From: Candidatus Thorarchaeota archaeon
Lineage (GTDB): Archaea > Asgardarchaeota > Thorarchaeia > Thorarchaeales > Thorarchaeaceae
Direction of reading: 5' to 3'
Length of the DNA: 64,000 nt
Assembly (NCBI GenBank): GCA_020348985.1
Contig: CP070761.1
Span: forward strand, 2,561,445-2,625,444
A program made the position numbers and the translations under genes. Within the stretch, counting starts at the first letter, position 1. Each line of letters starts with the position of its first letter. The notes beneath the pieces were generated by a model. The model searched no databases. It was not told the DNA's origin and saw nothing but the letters and a program-made list of their open reading frames with translations. Below are positions 32,976 through 42,797 of the stretch, piece by piece.

Positions 32976-33908
32976 TCAGCGAAATTCCACCTTTTCTAAG
33001 AGGTACTCACTTCTTCGCGCGACCTCTTCAAGATCAACGCTAATCTTGTGGCTTTCTCTCTCAATCAGTATACTCGCAGTACATGTCGCAAAGATTCCGC
33101 TGTCCAAATGGTTGTAACCATTCAGCATCTGAGAAGCAAAAGCTGCGAGGAACGCATCACCTGCTATGGTGCAGTCCCGCGCAACTGATTCGAAACTGGG
33201 AAAGATGACAAAATCAGATCCATCGAATAGAATGCTCCCCTTTTCCCCCATCGTCACTACAGCAGTATCGCAGCCATTCTCTACAAGCATCTCAACGGCC
33301 ACGAATAGGTCGCTCTGGCCGGTTAGAGCTTCTGCTTCCTTCTCATTTACTTGGATCTGATGGACCAAACCCACAATCTCTTCCAACAGGTCATTGCCAC
33401 CAACAAGCTCAATCTTACCACCATTGGTCGTTTTCTGGAGCAGCCCTCGCGGATCAAGAATTATCCTAGCATTAGTAGCTCCTGACAACCAGTCGATGAA
33501 TTCAACATCAATCTCCCTGTGACTTGGAGTCATAAGGACTATTCTGGATTTGAGAAGCTCGGCAGGAAAGTCCGAAATCCGAATTCGATTGGCGAGCCCA
33601 ATGACCTGTAATGATTCAGAATCACCATCACTGTAATCTACTTCAAATCCGCCGGTTGCCTTTGAAGGTAAAAGCACTGATTCTGCAAATGGGTAGTCAC
33701 TGAGATCCTGCAAGAACTCTGCGCGAAAGTCATCGCCAAGGCATCCTACAATAGCGGCTTGCTCAACTCCAAGATGAGCAGCGACTCTAAACACATTGGC
33801 TGCCGATCCAGAGAGGACTCTGTCTTTCGTATCAAGCAACGGTGACACGAATCTGTTATAATGAGGGTTGCCTACGACAACCAAGTCATACGTTATCGAC
33901 GCTGTCAC
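32976..33908 (-). CDS. PfkB-family sugar kinase
   Basis: The 310-aa protein has the PfkB fold: GSAANVFRVAAHLG in the N-terminal lid, LDPRG and QVNEKEAEALTG, and the C-terminal TIAGDAFLAAF, where the usual GAGD is IAGD but the catalytic Asp is kept. It phosphorylates a sugar or sugar-like alcohol. The start is GTG 33908 with GGGGAG seven bases upstream, overlapping the end of the CDP-alcohol phosphotransferase gene by 23 bp. The shared transcript suggests a link to inositol-lipid metabolism, though the substrate is unknown. Confidence 0.85.
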   Translation of the reverse strand: MTASITYDLVVVGNPHYNRFVSPLLDTKDRVLSGSAANVFRVAAHLGVEQAAIVGCLGDDFRAEFLQDLSDYPFAESVLLPSKATGGFEVDYSDGDSESLQVIGLANRIRISDFPAELLKSRIVLMTPSHREIDVEFIDWLSGATNARIILDPRGLLQKTTNGGKIELVGGNDLLEEIVGLVHQIQVNEKEAEALTGQSDLFVAVEMLVENGCDTAVVTMGEKGSILFDGSDFVIFPSFESVARDCTIAGDAFLAAFASQMLNGYNHLDSGIFATCTASILIERESHKISVDLEEVARRSEYLLEKVEFR

Positions 33909-34587
33909 TCCTTGGCTCCCCTATGACCTTTCTGGCGTATAGCAAACGTTGGATGACCGTGATGTGTGATAGAAGCCCGACTATCACCACGCATAGCGTG
34001 AGTATGTTGGTTATCGACAATACATCAATCATGAAGACCGGGACTGAGGCGGAGTATCCCATCCATCCATCAACGGGATCCACCATAAGCAGAAGAATGC
34101 CGACGAATGTCAGGATGAGCTTCTCTTGCCGCTCGGCAATTCCCACCGAACAGTCGTCCATTCCGCCAACAGATTCTGCTTTGGCTCTTGTGAAGCTGGC
34201 CATGACCATACCAAAAAGAGCAAAGTAGCCCCAGACCCAATGCAGGAACTTCTGGAGAGAGGCAGCGGGCCCCAACATAAGTCCAAAGAGAAAAAGGAAC
34301 TCAGCATATCTGTCAAGAGTGTGGTCTAGAGTGGCACCAAAAGGTGAGCTCATGTTGTTCGCCCTTGCAACGGCACCGTCAAACATGTCCAGAATGACTG
34401 TGAATACCATCGTTAGTAGGCCAAGTAGTAGATCTCCGAAATAGAAGAACCAGGCCGTGAGGATTGCTATAGCAAGAGTGAGCACGCTAATGGCATTGGG
34501 AGTTATCCCAGTTTTGGCGATTACTCTTCCAATCGGCATCATCATTGCCTGATAGCGTTCTCGTAGACGACCCAACATCGAGTTCAC
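33886..34587 (-). CDS. CDP-alcohol phosphatidyltransferase (archaetidylinositol phosphate synthase-like)
   Basis: This 233-aa membrane protein has about six spans and the CDP-alcohol phosphotransferase motif DMFDGAVARANNMSSPFG... (D67, D70, G71, A74, R75, then G84, D88, D92). Such enzymes transfer a CDP-linked lipid to an alcohol. An inositol-1-phosphate synthase is present in the same window, so an archaetidylinositol-phosphate synthase is the likely role. The start is GTG 34587 or ATG 34578. The PfkB kinase gene follows with overlap. Confidence 0.88.
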   Translation of the reverse strand: MNSMLGRLRERYQAMMMPIGRVIAKTGITPNAISVLTLAIAILTAWFFYFGDLLLGLLTMVFTVILDMFDGAVARANNMSSPFGATLDHTLDRYAEFLFLFGLMLGPAASLQKFLHWVWGYFALFGMVMASFTRAKAESVGGMDDCSVGIAERQEKLILTFVGILLLMVDPVDGWMGYSASVPVFMIDVLSITNILTLCVVIVGLLSHITVIQRLLYARKVIGEPRSDSVDNV

Positions 34588-34655
34588 ATTTCCGGCCCAT
34601 TGGCTGGGGTCGGCAACTTCGTTTCGTTAATAAACGTGTTGAGAAGGGCTTTCGT

Positions 34656-36335
34656 TTACCCTACCAATTCCAGCGCGTCTGTTATTCTACGAATAACCCA
34701 ATCTCTTCCGAGCATGTTGATGAAAGGTGCAAGACGTGGACCAGACTTTCTGGATATAAGAATTCGGTAGAGCACAACGAATGCACGTTTCTCTTTTAGT
34801 CCCAATTCTCTTGCAATACCGAATACTGCTGATTGCAGGGTTTCATCGTCCATCTCTTCTGCTCGAAGCTTCTCGAGAAAGCCTTGGAGAAACCTAATGT
34901 CAAGCTCAGTCAGCGTTTCTATGATGCTGCTAGGAACCAAGTCAGGGACATCAACACGGTCCCGATTAGAACCAAACTCTTGTACCCACTTCAGAGCTCT
35001 ATCAAGCCTTCTTCGGATATTGCGACGAGACTCTGCCGAGACGGACTCAAGGCTGTACTGTCTCTGGATAGCATATTCGCTTCGACTCATCACCATGTCT
35101 GAACCAATCACACTTTCAAGCTGGGACATCACAATTGCGAATTTGAACGGGATATTGGGAGTGAACTCCTCTGGCACTGCACCAGACAGACATAGTGGAT
35201 ACAGCAACCTAGCCAGCTCATCATCGATGGCGCTTTCAGCGTCTATGCCATAATATGTCCGTTCAAGTCTCTCAAATTCGTCAGTCATGTCCGGAACTTT
35301 CTCAGGCATAATGTTGATCGCTCTGTTGAGATCTGTCTTCAGCATGATGAACCTGTAAAGCTCAGGTGGTGCAATTGCGGACCATCGCTTCGGGATGAAC
35401 ACAATACCCTCCGACGAACTCATGTCCCGCCCCCCAATCCGAACCCACTCAAATGGCACCTTCACAGGGCCCTCCCATCCAAACACTCTTCGAGATATCT
35501 CTAGACCAGAGTCATAAGATCCTCCTTTGACAGCATGGTCTTTCCCCGCAGGTTCACATGTCACATCCAGCACATGCCATTTGGCCGGCCAGTCTACTCT
35601 CCATGAAAGTTTGACGCGAATGGAATCTAGAGGGAGAGTGTTGGCATGACCACAAGCCGGACAGTTAAAGGAGACCATATCCTTCTCTGCGTCGTAATTC
35701 GTTACTCTGTTTGGGACGATCTCCCCTTTTGCACCAGACTGCAGTCGACCGCAGTCCGGACAAACAACTGTTGCGGGATACCAGCTTCTAATCGATTCAA
35801 TGTATTCCTTTTGCTGTTCATCGTTGAAATCTCGTGCCACGTATTCAATTAGTATCTCCCGGATGGTATCTGTATTGAGAAGACAAGTACGTACCGCTTG
35901 CTTCATTTCGGGGGTTTCGTAGAGCTTGTGATGCCAAATGACCTCAGGATCGACTCCAAACTCCGGAAATGTTTCAATTAGTTCGTTGGCGTGGTGCTCG
36001 CCGTAACTCTGACAACAACCAAACTCATCTGGAACATCAGAGTAGGGAATTCCAGCCCACTCATCCAGGGAAAGCGAACTCGACCCAGGGAGCGAGCGCA
36101 ACGGATCGAAGTCATCTACGATGAACAGCGTACAAGACTTCAGACCCCTTTCGCGAAGCTCACGCATTATAACATCGCAGATTACGAGCTCGCGCATGAA
36201 GCCTAAGTGAATCGAGCCGCTTACGCTTTTTCCAGAACTGATTCGATACTCCTCTACGTTGCGCTCGGCAACCTTGTCGACTACGTCACGTATCCAGTGA
36301 ATTGAGTACTCATCGTCTGGGGGTTCGTGTGTCAT
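34656..36335 (-). CDS. lysS: Lysyl-tRNA synthetase, class I
   Basis: The 559-aa enzyme charges tRNA-Lys and is the archaeal class I form. Motifs are the HIGH-like SGSIHLGFMRE (near residue 43), the KMSKS-like RDMSSSEGI (near residue 290), and two zinc-binding pairs CPDCG and CPACG near residues 193-230. The VKGGSYDSGLEISRRVFGW segment is typical of LysRS-I. The gene stands alone on the minus strand, with a GGATGA purine stretch before ATG 36335. Confidence 0.93.
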   Translation of the reverse strand: MTHEPPDDEYSIHWIRDVVDKVAERNVEEYRISSGKSVSGSIHLGFMRELVICDVIMRELRERGLKSCTLFIVDDFDPLRSLPGSSSLSLDEWAGIPYSDVPDEFGCCQSYGEHHANELIETFPEFGVDPEVIWHHKLYETPEMKQAVRTCLLNTDTIREILIEYVARDFNDEQQKEYIESIRSWYPATVVCPDCGRLQSGAKGEIVPNRVTNYDAEKDMVSFNCPACGHANTLPLDSIRVKLSWRVDWPAKWHVLDVTCEPAGKDHAVKGGSYDSGLEISRRVFGWEGPVKVPFEWVRIGGRDMSSSEGIVFIPKRWSAIAPPELYRFIMLKTDLNRAINIMPEKVPDMTDEFERLERTYYGIDAESAIDDELARLLYPLCLSGAVPEEFTPNIPFKFAIVMSQLESVIGSDMVMSRSEYAIQRQYSLESVSAESRRNIRRRLDRALKWVQEFGSNRDRVDVPDLVPSSIIETLTELDIRFLQGFLEKLRAEEMDDETLQSAVFGIARELGLKEKRAFVVLYRILISRKSGPRLAPFINMLGRDWVIRRITDALELVG

Positions 36336-36383
36336 TGGTCATCCAAACGGGACTTCCCCTGTCGGTGCTAAAGAAACTTGTCC

Positions 36384-38234
36384 TCAAACAGAGAACTCAG
36401 AGACACGCAAGTCAGTTCCACTATTGAAGATGAGATACACCGGGACAGCTGCAATAATCACTACTAACACCAAGGAGAGAAGCATTGTCACTATAGCTAA
36501 TGGAAGGTAGAGAACAGACGGAACCGCAGCTTCAGGAACGAGGAGGTACACACTGAAGATTGTGGCAAACGCTATTGAAGGAATACCTGAGCCGAACCCA
36601 ATGGCAACTCCTTCAGCAATCATTGTTTTAGCTACAAACGAGGGCGCTGCACCAATTGACCTCATAATCACATAGTCCCTGAATCTTCCAAAGACTGAAA
36701 CTAACAAGTAATTCATGAGACTGAGAAAAGCGCTGATGATTGCCATAATCGGTAGCGGCTGCAATAGAAACCAGAAGGCTGACACAGTTGCCAAGTTGCC
36801 TTGCAGAACATCTTCTTGAAGGTATATACCTAGGCCCCGGGTTGATGCCATTCCACTGATTTGCGAAATCAGCGTCTCAGAGTACTCATCAAGCTGAACG
36901 AGGACCAGATTGACTCCATCGATGCCCCAGGCAGACTGCATCTCGGCCAGACTCATGAAGGCGGTCTTGCCTCCATTGAGAATCTCGAATGCTATGGCTC
37001 TGACTGCCAGTGAGCTTCCTCCGACATCGATACTCTGGATGAGCGGGTCTACAAACATGCCAGTTGCCAGCTCCCCACCTATCCAAGCTTGCTGCGAACC
37101 GTTGACTTGAGATCCCTCAAAGTACCAGTCAGATATCGTGCTTCCCCACTCGAGCCCTACAATCAGTGCAGAATCTGTTCTGTCCTCTCCAATCCGTTCA
37201 TACATCTCTGTTGTTGGATTCCAGACAATCGCCGGATTCTCTATTACAGGTGCAAAATCGACCAGCCTTTGTTCAACTCTGACGACTCCCGGCATCTCTA
37301 GAAACTCCTCGACAAGATCTGACGGCACTAGATCTGAAGAATTCAGATAGCTGAAGCTTTCGTCAAGCAGTGTGCCACTCAGAGAATATGCCGAATAGTA
37401 TTCATTCAGCAATGTCGGATTTCCGATGGCCACAACATTCTGACCCATTGACCGGACAATGTAGGCGTCGGTTGTAGTTTCAATGATGCCCCCACCAATC
37501 CATAGCATTGCCGCAAGTGAAATGCTCAGGAATAGAGAGACCATCGTCCGCCGAGACCCACTTATTCTTCGGCCCGTAGCTTTAGTAGCTACCTTGAAAG
37601 GCAGTCCAAAGCTGTCCAAAAACCCGGACTTCCGTACTCTGGAGCCAAGTTCTGGATTCATTGTTGTGATTGGTGATTCGTGAACTGCATCGTAGATAGG
37701 CTTCTGCGCAGCCAAATAACCAGCAAAGAGATAGATGATGACCACCAATCCAAGCTGAAGCCAGGGAAATTCGAAGGTCAGCCTGACTGCAGGCAAGACT
37801 GATGACAGCCACAGAAGTCCACCCAGATAAAGAGCCAGTCCAAAAACCACACCGAGGACTGTTCCTCCTACTAGCAATATCAATGCCTGGGCCATGAAAT
37901 GGTCAAAGATTGTGTCCATGAGCGTTCCGATTGATTTCATCAAACCAATGTCCTTTCGACGGCTCACCATCTCCAATGAAATAGTACTAGAAACGACTAC
38001 ACCACCAAGTAGCAGAACCAATATCAGAGTGGCCCAGATGAAGGACTGGAAGAAGACACCAAGAGCTGAACTGAGCCCGCCGGAGGTCAGAACCGATGTT
38101 ACATCCAGGAGAATATTCCCGAAGAGGAACAGAAACGTGGTTGTAGCTACAACACAAGTGAGAGTTATCATCATCAGTGTTGAGCGAAACGGACGTCTCT
38201 TCAGGTCTGTAGATGCATAGTCCTGCTGGGACAT
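36384..38234 (-). CDS. ABC transporter permease (FtsX/MacB type)
   Basis: The 616-aa protein has an N-terminal span (residues 17-38), two FtsX domains separated by a large extracytoplasmic region with N-x-S/T sites, and about eight spans in total. The first FtsX core has SRRKDIGLMKSIGTLMDTIF and the second RDYVIMRSIGAAPSFVAKTMIAEG. The ATPase gene stop directly precedes its ATG, so they form one transporter. Many archaeal systems of this type export lipids, peptides or lipoproteins; the substrate here is not known. Confidence 0.88.
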   Translation of the reverse strand: MSQQDYASTDLKRRPFRSTLMMITLTCVVATTTFLFLFGNILLDVTSVLTSGGLSSALGVFFQSFIWATLILVLLLGGVVVSSTISLEMVSRRKDIGLMKSIGTLMDTIFDHFMAQALILLVGGTVLGVVFGLALYLGGLLWLSSVLPAVRLTFEFPWLQLGLVVIIYLFAGYLAAQKPIYDAVHESPITTMNPELGSRVRKSGFLDSFGLPFKVATKATGRRISGSRRTMVSLFLSISLAAMLWIGGGIIETTTDAYIVRSMGQNVVAIGNPTLLNEYYSAYSLSGTLLDESFSYLNSSDLVPSDLVEEFLEMPGVVRVEQRLVDFAPVIENPAIVWNPTTEMYERIGEDRTDSALIVGLEWGSTISDWYFEGSQVNGSQQAWIGGELATGMFVDPLIQSIDVGGSSLAVRAIAFEILNGGKTAFMSLAEMQSAWGIDGVNLVLVQLDEYSETLISQISGMASTRGLGIYLQEDVLQGNLATVSAFWFLLQPLPIMAIISAFLSLMNYLLVSVFGRFRDYVIMRSIGAAPSFVAKTMIAEGVAIGFGSGIPSIAFATIFSVYLLVPEAAVPSVLYLPLAIVTMLLSLVLVVIIAAVPVYLIFNSGTDLRVSEFSV

Positions 38235-38984
38235 TCAGATCAATTCTCCGTTGGACATCTTCAAATGACGCGCACTCTCGGTATGGATTATGTCCAAATC
38301 ATGAGTCATCACAATGACGGCCTTCCCTTTGGCGTTCAGTTGTCTGAGGAGCGACCTCACCATCTCTGCACTATCCTCGTCCAAGTTAGCCGTAGGCTCA
38401 TCAGCAAGAATTATCGGAGGGTCGTTTGCCATCGCTCTAGCAATTGCGACTCTTTGCTGCTCGCCAGAACTGAGCTGCCAAGGCAAGTGATCAAATCGTT
38501 CCTCAAGGCCAACTGTGGTGAGTAATACTTGAGCGTCGTGTGTTAGTTCACCTATCGGCTTGGTCGAAAGCTGCATGGGAAACATGACATTCTCCAAGGC
38601 TGTCAGAGTGGAGATCAGATTATAACTCTGGAAGATGAACCCTGTATTCTGAAGTCTGAAATTCGAACGGAAAGTCTCGTCATAGTCTCCTATGGGAACA
38701 TCCATGACGATAACTCTACCTTCGGATGCCACGTCGATTGCCCCAATGATATTCAGAAGCGTGGTCTTTCCCGATCCAGAGTGGCCAGAGATTACAACAA
38801 ACTCTCCTGGCTTCACATCCAGGGTGACCTGTCTCAGCGCTTCAATGCGCCTCTTACCCAGTTTGAAGGTTCTTGAGACTCCCTCTAGTCGCACTGCACT
38901 CCTGACTATATCGAGTCCATCAAGCTCATCAATGTCAATCTCTTCATCTTCGATGTGACTTCCTAGTACTGTGTCTTCATCCAT
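38235..38984 (-). CDS. ABC transporter ATPase (MacB/LolD type)
   Basis: The 249-aa protein has Walker [19 protein letters not shown]-loop [19 protein letters not shown], signature [15 protein letters not shown], Walker [17 protein letters not shown] and an H-loop MTHDLDI. An acidic N-terminal extension ([14 protein letters not shown]) precedes the domain. I chose ATG 38984 with GAGGGTC about eight bases before it; a longer start at 39095 overlaps the regulator gene. It abuts the permease gene, and the membrane-anchored regulator upstream may control it. Confidence 0.92.
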   Translation of the reverse strand: MDEDTVLGSHIEDEEIDIDELDGLDIVRSAVRLEGVSRTFKLGKRRIEALRQVTLDVKPGEFVVISGHSGSGKTTLLNIIGAIDVASEGRVIVMDVPIGDYDETFRSNFRLQNTGFIFQSYNLISTLTALENVMFPMQLSTKPIGELTHDAQVLLTTVGLEERFDHLPWQLSSGEQQRVAIARAMANDPPIILADEPTANLDEDSAEMVRSLLRQLNAKGKAVIVMTHDLDIIHTESARHLKMSNGELI

Positions 38985-39075
38985 TGTTCTTGACCCTCTA
39001 TGGAGATGCCTGCAAGTGGTCGTAATTGCGAATTCAGAGCCAATCCTCTTGAAGATAAGGATAGGGGTTGTTGAG

Positions 39076-39831
39076 CTAATGCACCAGTAGATCATGGTTT
39101 ATTAGTGCGTCCCGGGCCCAATCCGATAGTATAAGTGGGCGCTCTCTTCCGAAGACCTTGATTGTACTCAGTATGTCCATTTGCACGAGCTGACTGGTGT
39201 AATAGCTAATCAGACTTTTGTCAACTGCTAAGGTTCTGCTTAGCTCGGCTTGTGTCATTCTTCCGTTTGCGAGCCCTTCAACAAGAATCGACCTTATCGT
39301 GGGATTTCTGGCGGAAGCAGCTAGTCTCAGAACAGAATCCTCAATTGAGAAGCTGCTCGGGAAGAAATGCCTAGTGTTCCCTTGCCTAATACTAATTACC
39401 TCGGCCTCCCGTTCCAAGCTGATTAGGTGGTATTGAAGTGCACCCATGGCGCATCCTAATGCTCTATGAAGCTCTCTTAGATGAATACCCGGACTGGCTG
39501 CTATTTCGTCCGCCACCCGGTCTCTAAGCTTCTTGTTTCGGACCTCCTCCCGCCGTTCAGTCGCGACAGTGCCAACGATCAGGAATAGGGCATATGTGGT
39601 GAGACTGTTCACCATCGTATCTGGAAAGAGAGCAAGAGTACCGCCACTTACAGTTGCTGTGACCATGTCAATCCGCATCTTGGATGTGGCCGACATTACG
39701 GGTTCAGAGGCCTCAGCCACCGCAAGCGTTCCGTTTCCCGGCCCTGCGCTAGACATCAGTATGGAAAGAAGACTGGTCATAACTAGGGCAGCTGCAATTG
39801 CAACAGCTATTCTACGGCCTATCCGTCCCAT
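39076..39831 (-). CDS. Membrane-anchored double winged-helix regulator
   Basis: This 251-aa protein has an N-terminal span (IAVAIAAALVMTSLLSILMSS), a short outer loop, a second span (TTYALFLIVGTVA) and two winged helices (GIHLRELHRALGCAMGALQYHLISLE and MTQAELSRTLAVDKSLISYYTSQLVQMDIL). The N terminus therefore lies at the membrane and the DNA-binding domains in the cytoplasm. It sits just upstream of the ABC ATPase and permease and probably senses a signal affecting their expression. Confidence 0.85.
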   Translation of the reverse strand: MGRIGRRIAVAIAAALVMTSLLSILMSSAGPGNGTLAVAEASEPVMSATSKMRIDMVTATVSGGTLALFPDTMVNSLTTYALFLIVGTVATERREEVRNKKLRDRVADEIAASPGIHLRELHRALGCAMGALQYHLISLEREAEVISIRQGNTRHFFPSSFSIEDSVLRLAASARNPTIRSILVEGLANGRMTQAELSRTLAVDKSLISYYTSQLVQMDILSTIKVFGRERPLILSDWARDALINHDLLVH

Positions 39832-39897
39832 AGTACTGACCGTACAGGCATTCGGACTTTTGCACTTAAGTGCAGTCGTTGGAGTAAGAATGTACTA

Positions 39898-40446
39898 CTA
39901 TCCTCTTTGGGGGTAGCTGAGAGTTATCTTGAAGGAGCAATGCGGCCCGCCCACTGACATGCAGGACTCTTCCTCCACAATAAGCTTCTCATACTCGATT
40001 CGATTGAAGTCCGTTAGGTATTCGAGAACGGCCTCAACAAATCCGCGAAGGAAATAGCAACTTGGCTCTTGGCTTTCTAGACCTGAAGCGTAAGGATTCT
40101 CTCCAATCTCAATGATTGCCTCTTCATCTAGCCAGAGTTTGTATAGCTTGGAAATCCTGACATCACCAAATGGAACTATGAGATTCTCAAGTGCCATCTT
40201 GATGAACTCTACGATGCCCTTGAAGTCGCCAGGGGGTTTCTGTTTCCCTACTTTGAAGTACTCACGCTGTGCTTCAAGTCCAGCCAGGCGTCCTGCACTA
40301 TAATACAAATCACGAATACGATCAGGAAACATGACGGCAATCCTATTGCCAAGCATTGTCCACGTCTTCGAGAAGAAAGCACGCATTGTCTGACGCTGCT
40401 TCAGCTTGCCAGTCCACCATGGCGGAATATCCTTTGTGTTCGACAT
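39898..40446 (-). CDS. V4R/Bet3-superfamily protein, 182 aa
   Basis: The C-terminal half has the V4R pattern: PSCYFLRGFVEAVLEYL (Cys130), a strand, then EEESCMSVGGPHCSFKI (Cys162 and Cys170). V4R and Bet3 (TRAPP) domains belong to one superfamily. The N terminus is basic and helical. It is the third such protein in 5 kb and lies beside a Bet3-like gene (40523-40996). It may bind a small ligand or heme, or serve in a TRAPP-like complex; the sequence cannot decide. Confidence 0.72.
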   Translation of the reverse strand: MSNTKDIPPWWTGKLKQRQTMRAFFSKTWTMLGNRIAVMFPDRIRDLYYSAGRLAGLEAQREYFKVGKQKPPGDFKGIVEFIKMALENLIVPFGDVRISKLYKLWLDEEAIIEIGENPYASGLESQEPSCYFLRGFVEAVLEYLTDFNRIEYEKLIVEEESCMSVGGPHCSFKITLSYPQRG

Positions 40447-40522
40447 CTGGCGGCCTCTTTAATGACAGAGACTGAGCAGCACGTGTTAAGTGCTTTACTG
40501 GGATTGACCTGCAAAACGTGGC

Positions 40523-40996
40523 TCAGTTTAGTCTAATATTCCAAACGCAGTTATCCGCACCAGTTGCTCGACTTGCTTCTTGGAATACTTTCGCTTGTAC
40601 GTCCTTGAACTCTAGGATAGCTTCGATCATTCCGCTAAAGACCTCACAATATCCAAAGCCCCTCATGCCTTCGAGATTGACGTCCTGACACCATATGCAA
40701 TCCTTGTCAGCAATTCGAACTGAACCCCTTGCAGTATCCATATCGACGTCTGTTGGCCTTTTGTTGTAAAGCGTTCTGAAGACCACATCGATTAGTTTCG
40801 CAACGTCCTCACGTGTCGTGACAGTCTCTTTGGTCTTCTCCACGATTTCAGAGTTAAGATAGACCTGGGACCCTAGCTCCTTTCCGATCTCCCGGAGTCT
40901 TTGATTCGCCTCATCGATACTAGAAGTTGAAGACAGCACTTGGTCAACAGTCTGTGCATACAAACCTAGCAGTAACGGATTCTCAATCTTGACCAT
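40523..40996 (-). CDS. Bet3/V4R-like protein (cassette A)
   Basis: The 157-aa protein shares its core with 43401-43907. It has a helical N-terminal half, then CIWC (100-103), GFGYCEVFSGMIEAILEF (Cys117) and NCVWNIRLN (Cys150). The four cysteines have exactly the same spacing as in the paralog (C-x2-C-x13-C-x32-C). The fold suggests V4R/Bet3, as in TRAPP. ATG 40996 has AGGAGG ten bases upstream, and 22 bp separate it from the upstream roadblock gene (41019-42005). A metal or heme site is possible. Confidence 0.72.
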   Translation of the reverse strand: MVKIENPLLLGLYAQTVDQVLSSTSSIDEANQRLREIGKELGSQVYLNSEIVEKTKETVTTREDVAKLIDVVFRTLYNKRPTDVDMDTARGSVRIADKDCIWCQDVNLEGMRGFGYCEVFSGMIEAILEFKDVQAKVFQEASRATGADNCVWNIRLN

Positions 40997-41018
40997 TGAA
41001 TGTAAGCCTCCTAGCTGT

Positions 41019-42005
41019 CTATCTTGTTTTACCAATCATTCGCATGCCGTACTTTCTGTATTTGGCAAGAATCTGAATCACTTTTGGATGTGCCACGCCA
41101 GTCTTCTCAGCGATTTGCTCAGGTGTTAGAGAACCATTGCATAGCTTGACAATCTCTATGTCAGGGCCTTGGATTTTGGAGAGGTCGCCCTCAAACTTAG
41201 GACATTTCACAAATCGGCCCATAGCTGCTTCTTCTGCGGCTACAGCCTCCTCTCCACCTTCTGGCACAGTCACAATCTTCCGCGACGCCGCCCATTTCAG
41301 AAGGTCGGAGACTCGCTCTGTGGACTGAAACATTGTGTCGGCTATCTCTTCTACGTTCTTGCTTCCATCGACAAGCATCAGAACGTCGAACCCGAAGTTC
41401 CTGTAGGCGGACTTCATCTCGCTGTATAGATCCGACTCAAGTGAAAGCGCTGACGCATACGCTTCGCCCCTCTCAGGAACAGTGGTCGTCGTCACTGAGA
41501 ATGATTCTGGACTTGTCACTTCCGTTTCAGCAGGGGCATCAGCTGTTGCCGATGGTTCGGAAAGTGCTTCTGCTGGCGCGGGTTCAGGTTCAGGAGGTGG
41601 TGCCTCAGTTGCTGCTGCCTTCATAGCGATGCTTTCGAGAACCTGAAGATTGTCTTCAGCTGCATCTTCGAACTCTTCTGGAGGTGGTGGGAGCTCAACT
41701 CCTTCTAGAAGTCGTAGGACGTTTTTCGTCTTCGCGATTGCAAGACCCAGCTGCAATTCCGGAACGTATAGAACGGTCAGAATCCAATTTTCATCTACTG
41801 GAGACAGGACAACAAGACCTCGGTCCGTATCAATAGTCATGAGGCGCAGGTCGGACTTGTACAGATTGATGCTGTCCTTGACACGAGGAAATAGCTCATC
41901 AGGGAAAGCGAAGCTCACAAACGGCCGTCCAGCCTTGGTCATCAGTGAGTATCCTATCACTTGATCATCGAAACGAAGTTTCGAAAGTGCACGTTCCAAG
42001 TCCAT
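41019..42005 (-). CDS. Roadblock-winged helix protein (cassette A)
   Basis: The 328-aa protein has three parts. Residues 1-100 are a roadblock/longin-type domain (LSKLRFDDQVIGYSLMTKAG...WILTVLYVPELQLGLAIAK). Residues 105-175 form a Pro/Ala/Glu linker after LEGVELPPPP. Residues 180-328 hold two winged-helix-like units (EEIADTMFQSTERVSDLLKWAASRKIVTV and LTPEQIAEKTGVAHPKVIQILAKY). It is paralogous to 43929-44855 along its length. The ATG at 42005 aligns with the paralog's start. The Bet3-like gene follows immediately. It is likely a GTPase-linked scaffold with a regulatory tail. Confidence 0.75.
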   Translation of the reverse strand: MDLERALSKLRFDDQVIGYSLMTKAGRPFVSFAFPDELFPRVKDSINLYKSDLRLMTIDTDRGLVVLSPVDENWILTVLYVPELQLGLAIAKTKNVLRLLEGVELPPPPEEFEDAAEDNLQVLESIAMKAAATEAPPPEPEPAPAEALSEPSATADAPAETEVTSPESFSVTTTTVPERGEAYASALSLESDLYSEMKSAYRNFGFDVLMLVDGSKNVEEIADTMFQSTERVSDLLKWAASRKIVTVPEGGEEAVAAEEAAMGRFVKCPKFEGDLSKIQGPDIEIVKLCNGSLTPEQIAEKTGVAHPKVIQILAKYRKYGMRMIGKTR

Positions 42006-42203
42006 GGACATTTCCTAACACCCTGCGCAATATGGAATAGGCCCGACCCCGGCCATTCACAGCTCTTCCTCAGATGGTGGTCTATAAAGGATTGTGGTGC
42101 TGTACTCTTCCGCGACGACTCTTTTTCGATTCTCCGAGAGTCAAAAACGATTAAGAAGAGCTGTATCACCCAACAAAGTGCAAGAGCGAGAGGATATTGG
42201 AAG

Positions 42204-42779
42204 ATGAGAAACTTTCTGGGCGCACTAGTTGGCGCTCTAATGGGTACGTCACTAATTGTGGCCATTACAGGGCTCGCCCCACCCTCATATCCTGCGCCCC
42301 TCGACCTTGTATGGTTCGTACTAGCTGGAAGCGAATCACTGCTGCTATCAGTTCTAGATGCCGTTGATCCAACAAGCATGCTTGTGGGAACTATGGTCTG
42401 GATTGCTATGGGGGTAATCGCAGGGCTAGTCGCAACTTCTCGTTGGAATGTTCTAAGATCAGTCCTGTGGATGGGCGTCCTGGTGGCAGTTCTTGGACTT
42501 GTGTCCCTCTTCGCAATATCTCCAGACTTATGGTTTCAGGACCAAGCAGTAAGAAACACAGTGATTCTGTATCGCTTTGTGACAACATTGCTACTGTCAT
42601 TGGTGTCTGTGCTAGGCGCATTGCCAGTAGCTATGGCGATTATTACAATCAGAAAGAAGTCACTAGCCCTCCCTCCAGGTAAAATCGAGACAATATGTGA
42701 ATGCGGTGCGATCTTCAAGTCAAAGCCATTGATGTGTTCTGAATGTGGAAGGTTTTTGAGTGACAACCAGTCCAAATAG
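42204..42779 (+). CDS. Four-span membrane protein with C-terminal zinc ribbon
   Basis: The 191-aa protein has four membrane spans (about residues 5-25, 58-76, 86-105, 125-150) and a cytoplasmic C-terminal zinc-ribbon-like motif ICECGAIFKSKPLMCSECGRFL. It has no signal sequence beyond the first span. It is unrecognised. It lies between the two Bet3-roadblock cassettes and is convergent with another small membrane protein. ATG 42204 is in the same frame as a longer but implausible upstream extension. Confidence 0.68.
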   Translation: MRNFLGALVGALMGTSLIVAITGLAPPSYPAPLDLVWFVLAGSESLLLSVLDAVDPTSMLVGTMVWIAMGVIAGLVATSRWNVLRSVLWMGVLVAVLGLVSLFAISPDLWFQDQAVRNTVILYRFVTTLLLSLVSVLGALPVAMAIITIRKKSLALPPGKIETICECGAIFKSKPLMCSECGRFLSDNQSK

Positions 42780-42797
42780 ACCGAACACCGAGAGGCA

